64,000 bases of DNA from Hepsetus odoe (GCA_017165825.1 CM029383.1:1960067-2024066); one strand, 5' to 3'; positions 35,604 through 47,519 are shown, numbered from the stretch's first letter. Numbers and translations are program-made. Notes: a model not told the origin generated them from the sequence alone.

Positions 35604-36095
35604 TTAATCAATAAATACGGTAATTACGTTGATGCCATTGTAATATATCATGGCAATATTTATTATTCTTTTATGTAAATGGACTGAAATGTAAAAATCG
35701 ATTGATGAAACCGGACTTTTATTTTGATAAACCAAGAAGTTGCAACAGGATGTCTCCCCCGTATTCTTGGCAATTTCACACTGCTCTCCGGAATCACCGT
35801 TAGAAGACTGATCATTATTGTTGGACTCAATACGTGTACATTCATTGTTTGAAATGTGTGTTTGTTTTGTGTTATATTTTATGTTATTTAGGGAGTACTT
35901 GTACATATTAAAACACTTGTTGGTGTACTGGAAGTTTTTGTGTAGTGGAGACGGCGTCTGCTCGATTTTAAAAGTTTACGGAAATCGTTCAGTAAACGCT
36001 GCGATCGCGACACCCTTGAGCCAACGATGCACACCTGACGTCCTGACGAGGCACCTGGTGTGCCTGGTCAGGGAAGAGCGCTGCAAACTGTGACA
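35604..36095 (-). other. Possible first exon and CpG-containing promoter of the minus-strand unit
   Basis: 35930-36090 is unusually CpG-containing for its surroundings (gctgcgatcgcgacac). A minus-strand ATG frame (35906 downward) encodes a polar, Asn/Ser-rich peptide with IESNNNDQSSNGDSGEQCE. No domain recognised and no clear donor found. It lies at the right distance to be the 5' end of the SGNH/PHD/DDE unit, but this is inference. Confidence 0.3.
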
Positions 36096-36158
36096 TCATT
36101 TGTGTAAAATTATTTGCATGATCACCGCATTTAATTTTTTTTAACACTATTTAAATCA

Positions 36159-36302
36159 GGGGCGGCAGTGGCCTAGCGGTTAGGGAGTAGGCCCCCTGGA
36201 TCGGAAGATTGTGGGTTCGAGCATCTTACCAGTAGGTTGCCCTGAGGTAACCGTGAGCAAGGTATCAGTCTTATCACTGCTACCCGGGCACTTTAAATAG
36301 CT
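36159..36302 (+). repeat. tRNA-derived SINE, 3'-truncated
   Basis: Head ggcctagcggttagggagta, box B-like gtgggttcgagcat, gagcaaggtatcagtc, ending at the tttaaatagctg block. Confidence 0.8.
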
Positions 36303-36600
36303 GGGTGTAGGATGTATGTGAAAGAGGCCATTGTCATCAGTGAGTACACTTGGCATGAAGTGGTGTACATGGTCTTCATCAATGTTTAAATTGATGGTAC
36401 ATGTCAAAAGAACATCTACCTCAATGGCAAGAACCAGAATTTCACAGCAAACATACTTTTCACACAGCATCACACTCTGGCTGCCAGCTTCCCATATTGT
36501 AACTTGGTGCCATCTCTTAATCAGGTGAGCAATAAATATGCCCTGGCGCTGTGCTCTAGTCAGCACAACTTGGCCCATGTCAAAGTCCATCAGAACATTG
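36303..36600 (+). repeat. Dispersed repeat (longer partner of 29213-29322)
   Basis: gaaagaggccattgtcatca, gtacatggtcttcatcaatg, tgtcaaaagaacatctacct, then cacacagcatcacactctgg and gtgccatctcttaatcaggt. I recognise it as a widespread fish repeat but cannot name its class. Confidence 0.5.
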
Positions 36601-37960
36601 TTAACCTCTACTCCTTTATTAAGAACGTGCTCATGAGTGCCTGCTAGTATTTTTTAAATTTTTTTTATTTATTTATTTTTTGGCTGTTTTTTTGTCTAAT
36701 GGGAATAAAAAGTGGCCAGGCTCCATTAGACTGGCTTTGTATTGACCTCATTCTCTGATTTGTAGAAAGAATCATGTATTTAGCTTTCAGACAAACTACC
36801 TTAATGTTACATTAGCAAAAAGTACTGATTAATTATTAGGTTGACAATTTTTTAAAATCTTATAAATATTTCAAAAATGAATAAAAATGAGAAGAAAAAT
36901 TAGCAAAAGAAAAAGAGCAGGAAAGTGAAGAAATATGCTAAGTTAAAAACAAGGGCTTGTTTATACACCTACATTAGGAAGCAGTAATTTTCCTCTCAGT
37001 AAAACTAGAAACACCAGTTATCAGTCTGATATTTCAACCTAATAAATCATTTGCATCACAAATTAAATCTTCCTCAATAAACAGTTCAATTCACATGCGT
37101 CCTCTCTTATCATCCATATCTATGCCAGGACAGGCAGTTCTTTGTTATCATTAAAGACAGATGGCTTATTTTTGTGTAATTTCTCAAATTATCCCAGAAG
37201 GGGAAACATTTAAACATCAAAACATGTACATGAACACGTTTTTGCTGAATTCGGATACAAAATGAAGAAGTGTTGCATGACCTTTGAATTTTGATGGACT
37301 CTCACACAAAAAGTCACAAGTGCAGGCTGCAATACACAAAAATGCTGAAAATCCAGTATGGTGTAGTATTCCAAACTTTTACTGTTTCCCTCTGTTTTAG
37401 GGAAAGTGGTGTGTGATAGAAAGTGACAAAACCCTGCTTCTAGATACACTAAACTCTTCAACAAATTTCCAGAGGCTATACTTTGATTTTGTGAATTATT
37501 TATGTATGTCAATGTGCTTATGATTTACTCTTGCATCAGTGAGATGCTAGTATAATATCAAATATTTATTTTGATATTTATTTTTAACAACATGAAAGTT
37601 AACTCAATATTTATTTCACACTTTACTTGATTTAGTTCATTCACGTATAATAAAATGACTAAAACCCTTTAGCCTTAGTACATTTAAACAATTATAGGCG
37701 TTGCTACTGTGACTACATATAAAATTTAAAAATAAAAAAGGTTAAATTTTTGTACGCACAATTTCTTTGCACAAAAAAGAACTGTGTAGTGAAAGTTTGG
37801 AGATTTTAATATGTAGAATTACAGCTTGCTTGTTGCTGTGCAAGAATGAAGGACTGAACGTTTGGATGACACAATGATGGGTTTTTGAATTGATTTTGAA
37901 AACTGGTACAGTCAGATTACAAAAAAGTGAAAGTGAAAACATATTAATTCATTACGCAAA
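36601..37960. other. Intergenic, nothing recognised
   Basis: AT-rich, short open frames only, no similarity noticed to the il1b flank until about 37980. Confidence 0.4.
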
Positions 37961-38063
37961 ACAGTGCACTCTAATACGTTAATAAAACAATCTACTGTAA
38001 AGATATACTCCAGCAAAAATATTCCTCAATGGGGTAACCTCTTGTGACATGCTTGCACAACTC

Positions 38064-38092
38064 CAAATTCCCCAAACTGCACCTTAAATAAA
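38064..38092 (+). promoter_or_regulatory. Promoter remnant of second il1b copy
   Basis: A kappa-B-like caaattcccc (38064-38073) and a degraded TATA (ttaaataaa, 38084-38092) stand at the same spacing as in the first copy. Confidence 0.5.
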
Positions 38093-38336
38093 CAGCAGTG
38101 TGGCTAAACCTTCAGATCAGCAAGCAGCTGTTAAACTACAGAGACACATTCACTCCTTACTCAACTCACCAACCTAACTACTGGTATGTATCTAATACGC
38201 ACTTAAGCATTTCCCTATTTAAAGCTGTGATTGGAAATGAAAACCATATACATAGACTTTATTTTGATGCATTCCTATAAGACATTGCTGGAACTCTTGT
38301 TGTTAGAATTCTTATTCTGGTCTTTCTTTTATAGAA

Positions 38337-40568
38337 ATGGCAGGAAAGGACTTGCTGTTGGAGAGGTGAGCTTTTAAGTTTTTTTCTGATGTGCCATAAA
38401 CAAAATTCCACTGTCCAAAATATGGAAGAATTTCATTTGTATGACTGCCTGTTTGTAACTGAAAGTGAACAGTCTTTGAAGAAGCAACTGCTTAAAGTCT
38501 TCTTAGTTCACCTACATTTCCTCTTGAGTCATCTGGATGATTTTTCCAATAATTCTTATAACTAGTTCTAAGAGAACTGTGTTGTTTCCAGCTTCTTCCA
38601 GAGTGACAGCGACATTGAGTCTGACCAGATGGATTTTGATGAGCTGGATTGCTCAGATCCTTTGGCAATGGTAAGCGAAGACTCTAATATATCCTGTGAA
38701 ACTTTTGAAAGGTTTTTGGCTGTGCTCGCATGTAAAATCTCTGACTGTGGTCTATGTTTGTTTCCAGAGTGGTAAATGTGACCTACACAAAGGACTTCGA
38801 ATCGATCTTTCTAAAGAGCAGCACAGTATGAGGCAAATGGTTAAAATCGTTATTGCCTTGCAGAAGTTCAGAAACACTCAGAAACTCCAGTCCACAGAGT
38901 TCACCGACCATGAGCTCTTCAACATCATCATGGAGAGTGTGGTTGAAGGTGAGCTAAAGCTCTGTTTTTGTCAGGTGATGCTTAAAATCCTGGATCCTGT
39001 CAAGAAAGGTGTATTTGAAACCAAGAGGAATACTATAGACTGTAGCTAGCAGGCATTTTTATTTACAAGTAATCTAAAAAATATTTGGTTCAAATCTAGG
39101 TTTAAACACATGGACCAACACACTCAAAAGGTCTTTACACTTCGCATAGTTTACTCACACATTGCATTTTGTGCCTGACAGGCATTCATTTATCTTCCAT
39201 CTTATCGTCCATCATGCAGCACGCACATCTGCAAAATGCCACTAGGTTGATCAAAATAATATTTGTAATTTAATAAAATTAAAAATGCATTTAATTTTGT
39301 ATCCAAACACAAGTGAATTGGTTAAAAATGTAAATAGATCGAAAAAAAAGTTGCTGTTTGATCAGAGCAAATATCTTAAAAACTGTATGGAGAAGCTGAA
39401 GAAAAATCTAGTATCACAAATAGAAAAAGAACAATGTGAATCAGCAATCCCACATAATAATAGTAGTGTCTAAGCATATCCTGTAAATCTTGTATCTAGA
39501 GCGTGTCTAGCTGTGCTGAAATTATGTAGAAGTTTCAGAATTTGCTCAGTAATATCCTGTAGGATAACATTTCTACCTTTCTTTGACAGAGAGTGTGGTC
39601 ATGAAGGTGAACTGTGGTTCTTCAGACACTTACAACAGACAAAATAAGGTCGTCCAGTGTACAGTATGTGATGACCTAAAGAAAAACTCTTGAGAGAAGC
39701 CAAGGTGCTCCCATCCTCTTAGCTGTCACCCTGAAAGGTGGCAACATCAGCAAAAGTGGTAAGTCTCCATCACATCTCCAAGAAAATCTAGAGTTTTGTT
39801 TCTGCCTTTTCTTGCAGATCTCTTGGTTATCAGCCTTTGTTTAAAAAACTTGGTTTGAACCTCTTAATGCACTTTGAGGAAGATTTCATGGATATGGATT
39901 AAGTGTAATTTTGAACTAAACCCAATGCCCATCACCACTTTATCAGAAAACCCAAGAACCTCTTCGTTTTCTTAATTTTACAATTGTTAAAATAATTCGG
40001 AGCATGGTTTGCCTGTTTTAGGCTTGACAATTCACTTGCCAGTATCTTGTCTTTTTTTAAAATGTACAAATTCTATGTACATTGTTTTTAATTCTTTCTA
40101 ACAGTCTCCATCAACCTGTCACCCTACACCGCCCAGTGAATGCACAACCACCAACGGCCAACCAGTGTGTGGGGATCGCCTCAGAGTAACCTATACCTCG
40201 CATGTACAGAAGTGTCTGGAACATATCGCCAGCCTAGAGGCATGTACCTGTAACCATTTAATAGAACCCATTCACTGTTTATGCACAGACATTTATTTGA
40301 CACATTGTAATTTTATATGAACATTCATTTTTCCTCTAGGACGTGAAGGATAAAGAGACGCTGAAGACAATCTACAAGACCAATGACATGGAGCGCTTCC
40401 TCTTCCTCCGGAAGGTTACAGGGGAGACTCAAGCACACCTTTGAATCTGTGAAGCACCAGGCTGGTCTATCAGCACCAAGGATGAATACAAACCAGTGGA
40501 CATGTGTCACGCTTGAAGATTTCAGCCGCCAAAAAGTCTTTTCACTCCAAAACCAGAAAGAAGTCTGA
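38337..40568 (+). pseudogene. il1b: Second il1b copy, frameshifted
   Basis: Exon equivalents: 38337-38365, 38592-38670, 38768-38948, 39590-39758, 40105-40239, 40340-40568. The first three are intact, with in-frame length changes only (one codon lost, two gained; KFRNTQKLQS replaces KFRHRLQS). The fourth is one base longer, with a TGA in frame shortly after DDLKKN. The fifth is two bases shorter overall and has several small indels. The last is two bases shorter, and the IL-1 signature is lost by frameshift although the final FSRQKVFSLQNQKEV is still readable. Splice sites, including the GC donor, are conserved. A truncated protein could be made, but a functional trefoil could not. Clustered sequencing or assembly errors are the main alternative. 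Confidence 0.82.
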
Positions 40569-40920
40569 GAACTGTATTTGATTCACAAAAAACAGTTTTC
40601 CAGAGAGTATGTACTAAGTACAACTATTTATCTGGAGGCTTCTCTCATGTTGGGATATATCTCAGTTAGAGATTCCTGACCAACAGTCAACAGTCTTTGA
40701 GACTGGAAAAGTCTATTGTAGAATCGTATATGAAGTACATTTTTTATGTAATTTATAATTAATCATATTTATTGCAAATGCCTGTTAACATAATTCAGCT
40801 TCCTGCTGAATTATGTAATTTCACTTTACTGTGTTAAATGTTATTTACTAACTTATTTAATTTAATTTGTATTTCTCTCAAATGTTACAGTTAACGAAAT
40901 AAAGCTTTGACTAACATAAA
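40569..40920 (+). other. 3' UTR remnant of second il1b copy
   Basis: Closely follows 28702-28870 and then resumes at 29340-29400 of the first copy, without the 300-base insert. AU-rich motifs and AATAAA (near 40898) are kept. Confidence 0.6.
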
Positions 40921-40987
40921 GTGGTGTCAGATCTCAATATGAATACATTTATTGCAAATGTATTTCTATTTTAAATCTAATGATTTG

Positions 40988-41128
40988 GTAGCACTACCAA
41001 CACTGGGTCCCTGAGCAAGACCCTTAACCCTGAGTTGCTCCAGGGGGGACTGTCCCTGTAATTAGGACATGTAAGTCGCTCTGGATAAGAGCGTCTGCTA
41101 AATGCCGTAAATGTAAATGTAAATGTAA
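40988..41128 (+). repeat. SINE, 5'-truncated (TCTGCTAAATG family)
   Basis: Starts inside the family at ggtagcactaccaacactgg, contains gtcgctctggataagagcgt and gctaaatgccgtaaatg with a (TAAATG)n end. Confidence 0.85.
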
Positions 41129-41289
41129 TGATGGTTTGTTTACAGTTATTTCATTAGGTTTAATAAGTTACAATGTGGGATACTATTATGTACAATTTTT
41201 TTAATCTTTTTTTGATCACATTAGTTCAAGATTATCTAGACTTTATTGGCTTACAATGAAATGATGCATTGACGACAAAATTATAATAT

Positions 41290-41640
41290 TCACGTATAAA
41301 GCCCTAAATTACCTTGTTCCCAAGTACCACTCTGAGCTAATATCCAGTTATGAACCTCCATGCTCACTTCGATTGCAAGGTGCTGGCTTTTTACTAGTTC
41401 CCAGAATGAGGAACTACAATGGAAACTACAATGGGTGAAGAGGCTTTTTATTCAAAGTTACAATCTAGTATAAAAAAACGTATTAGTTTAGTCAGGCTTT
41501 CATCAATTAATCCCCCTGTTAGTTAAAAGGTGCAGATCTATGGTTTCACGGATACAGAGAATTACAGTAAACTGATGTTGGAGCTGTTATCCCACCACTT
41601 TCATGATATCACTCAGGTTTGCTGATATTGGTGTTTTTTT
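41290..41640 (+). mobile_element. L2-like LINE 3' fragment
   Basis: Closely matches the end of the larger element at 43190-43470 (cttgttcccaagtaccactc, ggctttttactagttcccag, gtcaggctttcatcaattaa). The remnant of the ORF2 C-terminus is frameshifted. Confidence 0.65.
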
Positions 41641-41823
41641 CAGAGTGCCTTTGCTTATTAATTAAGAATGTATACTTCTAAGACTGCTTTTTTATGTAGC
41701 TACTTGACAGGTGTGCAGTTTATCTAAAGAATAAGAGACTATCTAATGAATAAGAGGCTTTGTTTCAAAATGCATTCTGCATTGAACTTGTAAGTGAGAC
41801 ATTCTCTTGGCTGCAGCTTGCAA

Positions 41824-42055
41824 GGGGCAGTGGTGGCCTAGTGGTTAGGGAGTTGGCCCTGCATCGGAAGATTGTGGGTTCGAGTCCCTCAAAAGTAGGT
41901 TGCCCTAAGGTACCCCTGAGCAAGGTACCGTCCCTGTCACTGCTCCCTGGGCACTTTCAATAGCTGCCCACTGCTGCATGGTGTTTGTGTGCAGAGGTCC
42001 AATTTTGTTGTGGTTCATGGTGTGCAGTGCAATGACAAGGGTTGTCACTTTCACC
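41824..42055 (+). repeat. tRNA-derived SINE
   Basis: Best preserved copy of its family here: ggcctagtggttagggagtt, gggttcgagtccct, gagcaaggtaccgtccctgt, ccactgctgcatggtgtttg, ending in a T-rich tract at 42057. Confidence 0.88.
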
Positions 42056-42479
42056 TTTTTTTTTTTTCCATCTAGCATAGTACAGATCAAATACACTTGA
42101 TTCACAGGTTTTATCAAAAACTCTTTGTGTAAACTTGGGTTTCCCAGAATGCATTTTATGTATCATAACAGCTACAACTATCATGTAAATTCATACTTTT
42201 GTGTTATGAATGTTATCTTTATATTTCAAATGTGAATCAACTGATATAGCACCTTTTTTGATGGTAAACAGTTGCAATGTTTCTTCCTTGGATTCATTGT
42301 AAAGCATATCAGAGACAGCAGCAATGAATTCTATGTCATTTCTTAAGGCAAGACATGCAAGCACAGACTACTTATTTTCTTTATACTTGCCCTTTAATAG
42401 GAACACATTGTAAACATTGTTGCACTTTCTATTAACTGCACACGTTCCAATACTTCCTATGTTTCTAGGTGAGGAGATG
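42056..42479. other. Intergenic, nothing recognised
   Basis: AT-rich sequence, no coding signal. Confidence 0.35.
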
Positions 42480-43600
42480 GGGCTAGCCTACTGATTTCCA
42501 GCAAATGGAAATTCACCCAGCGATTTCCTCTGGCCAAGTACACCTCTTTTGAATGTCATTCTATCATGGTGACTACTCCTGCAAAAAATCTGTATGGTTG
42601 AAATGCTTTTTCTGAATGTAACTTACCCAAATACAAAAAGTCACCTTTTCACTTAACATCTATAGCCCACCAGTCCCTGTACAGAAATTCTAAAGGAGGG
42701 AATTTTTAGCAAGTCTAGCAGTATATAAGAACAAAATAATTTTTGGTGACTTTCATATTGAGCATGTTGATTCACTGAAATTGACCTTTACATCAATCCT
42801 CAGTGCTATGGGTTTTATCCAAAATGTAATGGGGCGCAATCTTTATTATAACCACACTCTAGACCTAATCCTTACACAAGGTGTTTTGGTGGACAACATA
42901 GCTATTATTCCATACTAGTTACAATTTATGTATATCCCTTCATAATCATGTTAGGTGCACACTAACATCCTCCACAGGAGGATGGACATATCAAAACATT
43001 TATTCCATTTTATTCCACATTTTATTAGATAACACAGCACCGTTAAGATGCAAAATAATTAAGACAAAAAAGCTTTTTCCATTGTTTACCGATCAAACAT
43101 GTTCTAATGCAAAACTTGATCCGTTTATGTTATCAAATCCATGACCAATTTCTAACTTGCCATTTATATAAAACATTCTGGAGAAAGCTGTGCCCTAAAT
43201 GGCCTTGTTCCCAAGTACCACTCCGAGCTTATATCCAGTTATGAACTCCCATGCTCACTTAGATTGCAAGGTGCTGGCTTTTTACTAGTTCCCAGAATTT
43301 TGAAAACTACAATGGGTGAAGAGGCTTTTTATTTGAAGCCCCCCTCTCTGGAATACTCTTCCAGTTACTGTCTAGTATAAAAAAATACTAGTTTAGTCAG
43401 GCTTTCATCAATTAATCCCATTAGTTAAAAGGTGCAGGCCTATGGCTTCATGGATCTGTTGCTGCCCTTGTGTTTGTAAAACCCTTGGCTCTGTCCTTTT
43501 CAGTCAGGCTGCTACACAAGTTCTGCCAGATTCAGGGTACTGCACTCTTTAAAATCATAGTCTGCAACCTGTGAGCACTAATTTCTCTCTCCCTCTGTAT
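42480..43600 (+). mobile_element. Internally deleted L2-like LINE
   Basis: Broken plus-strand frames show endonuclease-like GDFHIEHVDS and HTLDLILTQGVLVDN (about 42735-42900), then PISNLPF ... ILEKAV (about 43145-43190), the start of the reverse transcriptase domain. They then jump directly to the 3' part shared with 41290-41640. Most of the RT is missing and many stops are present. Confidence 0.68.
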
Positions 43601-44765
43601 TTTTAGATGGATGACTGCCAGCTTGTATGGTGGCCAGCTTGTGTATTTCCTGAACGGAAAAGGCTCTTAGCCCAACCTATCAATTACTATGAGGTATTTC
43701 CATAACTCCAGACCAGATAGTCCACCATCTGAATCAGCTGTCTTCTTGATCAAACCGATCGTCATCAAACTCCTCTTCCCGCCTCTACTCATCTGAGTAA
43801 TATGAACATCTTTCCTGTCCCTGATCAACCTAAAATGGGCTTGTAGCCCTCTGACCCACAAAGCAGACAAAGAACTCAACCTCAAATGTTTTTGTGTTTA
43901 CAAGGGGCTTGTAAACGTTTGACACGTTTGACACGTGTAGATGAACGGATTAGTAAACAAGACAATTTCTACTTGCGTGACTGTAACAATAAAGCTACGA
44001 GAACTCTATGTGTTACACAGTAGTCTATTGTGTTAAACTGATGTTCTTGGCTTTATTAAAGGCGAGGTGTACGTGAGCTATGTGGGCGCTTTTGCTGTCA
44101 GGAAAAAACATTCAGTGTGCTGAACCTGCTTACGTGACAGCAATACCATACAACATGATGCTGGTACAGCTTGGGGGAACACTGAGGGAACTGACACTGA
44201 GTTAAAAAGGAATTCCCCCCAAATGTACGGTTAAGCAGAAGCAGAAGTGAAAATAGTTAGTAACCCAAAATAAAAGGAAATGGCACAAAACATTAAAAAA
44301 AGTCAAAAGGCAAAATAATACTGATTATATGTTATGTAAAGGTGGGTGAATGGGCAAAATGCTGGATTTCTGAAAAGGAGGGTTTTGTACTATAAATATG
44401 TAATAGTTGTAATAAGAGAAACGTTTTGACTAGGAAAAATTACAAAGGAAGACTAGAGCTATTCCTTTGAAATTATTCTAAAATGGTTAAGATAAAGTAG
44501 ATGAACACAAAAAGACTGGGTAGAAAAGTATTTAATTAAGTATGACATGCAGCCATTTGCATCAGTAGCTGAACTGTTATGTGATGGTCCATTTTGAAAT
44601 CCGAGCATTTTTAAAAATGGAAGGACAAAAGATATAAAAGATGGATGAGTTTATGGCAGGTAGCAGATTGATGAGTACCATAAATAGTGATGAAAATCGT
44701 GGAATATGTCAAATCAAATATTGTTTTGATATACAGTTTTGCCCTTAAAAAATGTTTTAATTCAA
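43601..44765. other. Intergenic, nothing recognised
   Basis: No gene or clear repeat after the LINE end. Short frames look random. Confidence 0.35.
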
Positions 44766-44768
44766 TCA

Positions 44769-45086
44769 TGCTAAATTGTTTAGCATGGTAGAGGGCGCTC
44801 TGTTCTGACTGAGCACACCTGAGCTTATGAAGGCACAGGTGTGCTTCATTGGGGTTGCTATTTAAGCCCCGAGGAGTCAGAACAGAGCACGGTTCATTCA
44901 CGAGGTGAAGCCTCATGTTAATGGTGGTTTTTGGTAATTCTGGTAACTAGTTTTAGACAGACTGCAGTTCCTTTTGTCATGTTTTGATTAGAACTGCAGT
45001 CCCTGGATCTTGTTTTGGGTAATATAATGAATAAAACTATGTTCCGGACTCCTGGCTCTGCATTGAAGTCCTGCCACCGTTACACA
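44769..45086 (+). mobile_element. Solo-LTR-like element, copy 1
   Basis: Contains gggcgctctgttctgactga, an aggtgtgcttcattgggg block, a TATA-like ctatttaagccccg, and further on aataaaactatgttccggac before a GTTACA end. Promoter, poly(A) signal and terminus in this order suggest a long terminal repeat. Relatives at 47284-47519 and 56848-57012. Confidence 0.55.
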
Positions 45087-45175
45087 TGTAGAGGTAAAAT
45101 ATTACCCATTTTTATATAAATACAAAGCTCTATTATAAATATTATTTACTGCTATTAACATTAATTAAAAATAAA

Positions 45176-45366
45176 GCAGTGGTGGCCTAGTGGTTAGAGA
45201 TTAAGCCCCAGGTTCAGAAGATTGTGAGTTTGAATCCTGGACGAGTGTGTTGCCCTGAGTTACCCTTGAGCAAGGTACCGTCCCCCTCAATGCTCCCCAG
45301 ATACAGGACATAACTGCCCCATGCTCCCATGGTGTGAAAGGGTTAAGTGCAGAGAATTCATTTCAA
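45176..45366 (+). repeat. tRNA-derived SINE
   Basis: ggtggcctagtggttagaga, gagtttgaatcctgg, cccttgagcaaggtaccgtc, then a gtgaaagggttaagtgcaga tail. Confidence 0.82.
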
Positions 45367-45587
45367 AATAGAATATTAAGGAAAACACAAGGTCTCTGAA
45401 CTGTAAATGTTTATGCAGTGTCAAAGGAAGAAATTTATGAGAATTATTCTGAGTGTGAATGTGTGAAATATTTTAAGTGAACAGCACATACAACAGTACT
45501 GTATATTGAGTAAAGTGCAAGGCAAACATACTTCAATCAAATTCTTTCTCTACTTTTGACCCATACAAACAGTTAATGTATAGGAGG

Positions 45588-45723
45588 CAGTCATCCATTC
45601 AGCACCCAGGGAGCACTGAAGGGAACGTGACCTTGCTCAAGGATACCTCAGAATAACCTACTAGTTTGGGTCTTGAACATTCCAACTTTGTGACCTAGTC
45701 CCTAAACATTAGGCCACCACTGT
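45588..45723 (-). repeat. tRNA-derived SINE, 3'-truncated
   Basis: Minus-strand copy: plus-strand cagcacccagggagcactga, accttgctcaaggatacctc and aacattaggccaccactg. Confidence 0.8.
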
Positions 45724-46532
45724 GAGATCAGCAGCCTGATTACCAGGTGATAAAAAGATTGAGTCTTCTGGTGTCAGCAGTCAAGCTCCTGGACCACCTG
45801 CCCGATAGTAACAAGAAGAATAGTCTACATGCTTGGGTGGATGTGGTCATTAATGAATCTGTATGCCTTTCTTGGGCACTGCTGGTGAAAATGCCATAAA
45901 TGGCAGGGAGACCATTGCCAATGATGTTCTTTGCTGTCTCCACCTCTCCCTGAAGTGTTTTCCAGCTTTTTACAGTCTACTTTCCTATTATTAGGGGCTG
46001 CTATTAGTTACTGGTGCAAGTGCTTTGTAAGGATTGAAAGTACTCAAACCTTACTTAATTAGTAATTAATGTTTTCTTTTTTCTTTTTTAGGTCATCTAA
46101 ATATTTGTTTGGTTGGAAAAGAGGGATAAAGAAATAGCCCGTGCTGTAGTTGTATGGGTCTTGGTCCTACAGTTAAGTGCTAGTCACATGACTGAAAAAA
46201 AACAACTATGAATAGTATCTTGTTTCACATCTGACTATTCAGATACCACACCTATTTGTGCCTGTTGTTTGGTTTATGTTTCCCTTTAATTTCTTGTGTG
46301 TGTGCCTGCCCTCCTGTGACAACAGGTAATTTCAGTACCTGTAAGAGTGTACATATTACAGCTATGTAAAATGATAAATTCTAAGAAATCATGCGAATAA
46401 AAAGCAATAAACAATTTAGCAAATAAAATATAAAAGAAAAATAAAAGATAAAAAGAATACATTGCAAGAGAATAGTTTTAAAAGGGAAAAATCTATCACT
46501 GTGCATATACTTTTGCACATTTTTAATATACT

Positions 46533-46534
<2 letters not shown>
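45724..46534. other. Intergenic, possible LINE debris
   Basis: 45740-45950 has the look of a worn LINE 3' region on the minus strand (caagctcctggaccacctgc), but the frames are broken. The rest is unassigned. Confidence 0.3.
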
Positions 46535-46577
<43 letters not shown>

Positions 46578-46633
46578 CTATATATATATTATATCTAAAG
46601 TATATATAAATATATGTAACATATATATATACA
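46535..46633. repeat. AT microsatellite
   Basis: Long TA tract with interruptions. Confidence 0.9.
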
Positions 46634-46684
46634 GTACTAACACCAAGAAGGATTTTATAAATGTGAAAAAAGTACAGCTGTAAA

Positions 46685-47085
46685 CAAGAATGCTTTCAAA
46701 AATAGATGTTAATCATTTATTGCTCATCAATCAACAAAATGCAGTGAATGAACAAGAAAATCTAAATCAAATCAATATTTAGTGTTACCTTTTGCCTTAA
46801 ACAGCATCAATTCTTCTAGTACACTTGCACAGTTTTTGAAGGAACTCAGGCTGGTAGGATTTGTTCCAAGCTTTGGCGTGTGACATTGATGATCACATTA
46901 GCACCTGTTTGGTAAAAATCGGTTGAGTCATACTACACCAGAACTATAAATCTACCGAATCTCTGACTTTGTTAAAAGCGTACCTATAAAAATTGCTGTT
47001 TGAAGAATAAAAGGTGGTAACATGAAGTATTGATTTGATTTGGAGTTTCTGCTGTTCATTCACTGACCCCTGACAATTGATAATA
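46685..47085 (-). mobile_element. Tc1-like transposon remnant
   Basis: gtgttaccttttgccttaaacagcatcaat and tagtacacttgcacag are typical of the non-coding 5' part of fish Tc1 elements. The following part is degenerate with no transposase frame. Orientation is inferred. Confidence 0.45.
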
Positions 47086-47158
47086 AATGTTAACACTCCG
47101 GCCTAAGCATTCTTTGTTAACCAACAATCTTTCACCTACCTCTGCTTTGCACAATTAC

Positions 47159-47203
47159 TGTATATATATATATATATATATATACATACATGTACTATAT
47201 ATA

Positions 47204-47243
<40 letters not shown>
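47159..47243. repeat. AT microsatellite
   Basis: Two TA tracts separated by about 30 bases. Confidence 0.9.
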
Positions 47244-47247
<4 letters not shown>

Positions 47248-47283
47248 ATCTGTCTTAATATTATTAATTGGTATTTATCACAT

Positions 47284-47519
47284 TGAGAAGAGTGCTCTGC
47301 TCACATTCTGGAACACACCTGGGCTCATTAGGGCACAGGTGTGCTTCAATGGGGGCAGGCTTTTTAAGCCCCAATGAGTCAGGCAGGCATCATTGATCGC
47401 ATGGGTAATTTTCTTTGTAACCATAAGTGCCTTACGTTTTGTGCCTGTATCTTTTGTTATGTTCAGTTCGGTTAATAAAGTAAAGTGTGAGAATCCGGCT
47501 CAGCATTTATGTCCTACCC
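47284..47519 (+). mobile_element. Solo-LTR-like element, copy 2
   Basis: Diverged relative of 44769-45086: ctgggctcattagggcacag, tttttaagccccaatgagtc, ataaag, and a gcattaca end. Confidence 0.5.

Noticed and set aside
38337..40568. Functional second il1b gene
   Set aside because: The last three coding exons differ in length by +1, -2 and -2 from the intact copy, giving stops and loss of the IL-1 signature. Kept as pseudogene with sequence error as the alternative.
41824..41900. tRNA gene
   Set aside because: The box A/B-like motifs here and in the other copies belong to SINE heads. They are followed by a shared SINE body and do not fold into a clear full cloverleaf.
46462..46683. Small Tyr/Ile-rich proteins across AT tracts (also 47087-47377, 47487-47723)
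   Set aside because: Translations of AT microsatellites, not genes.
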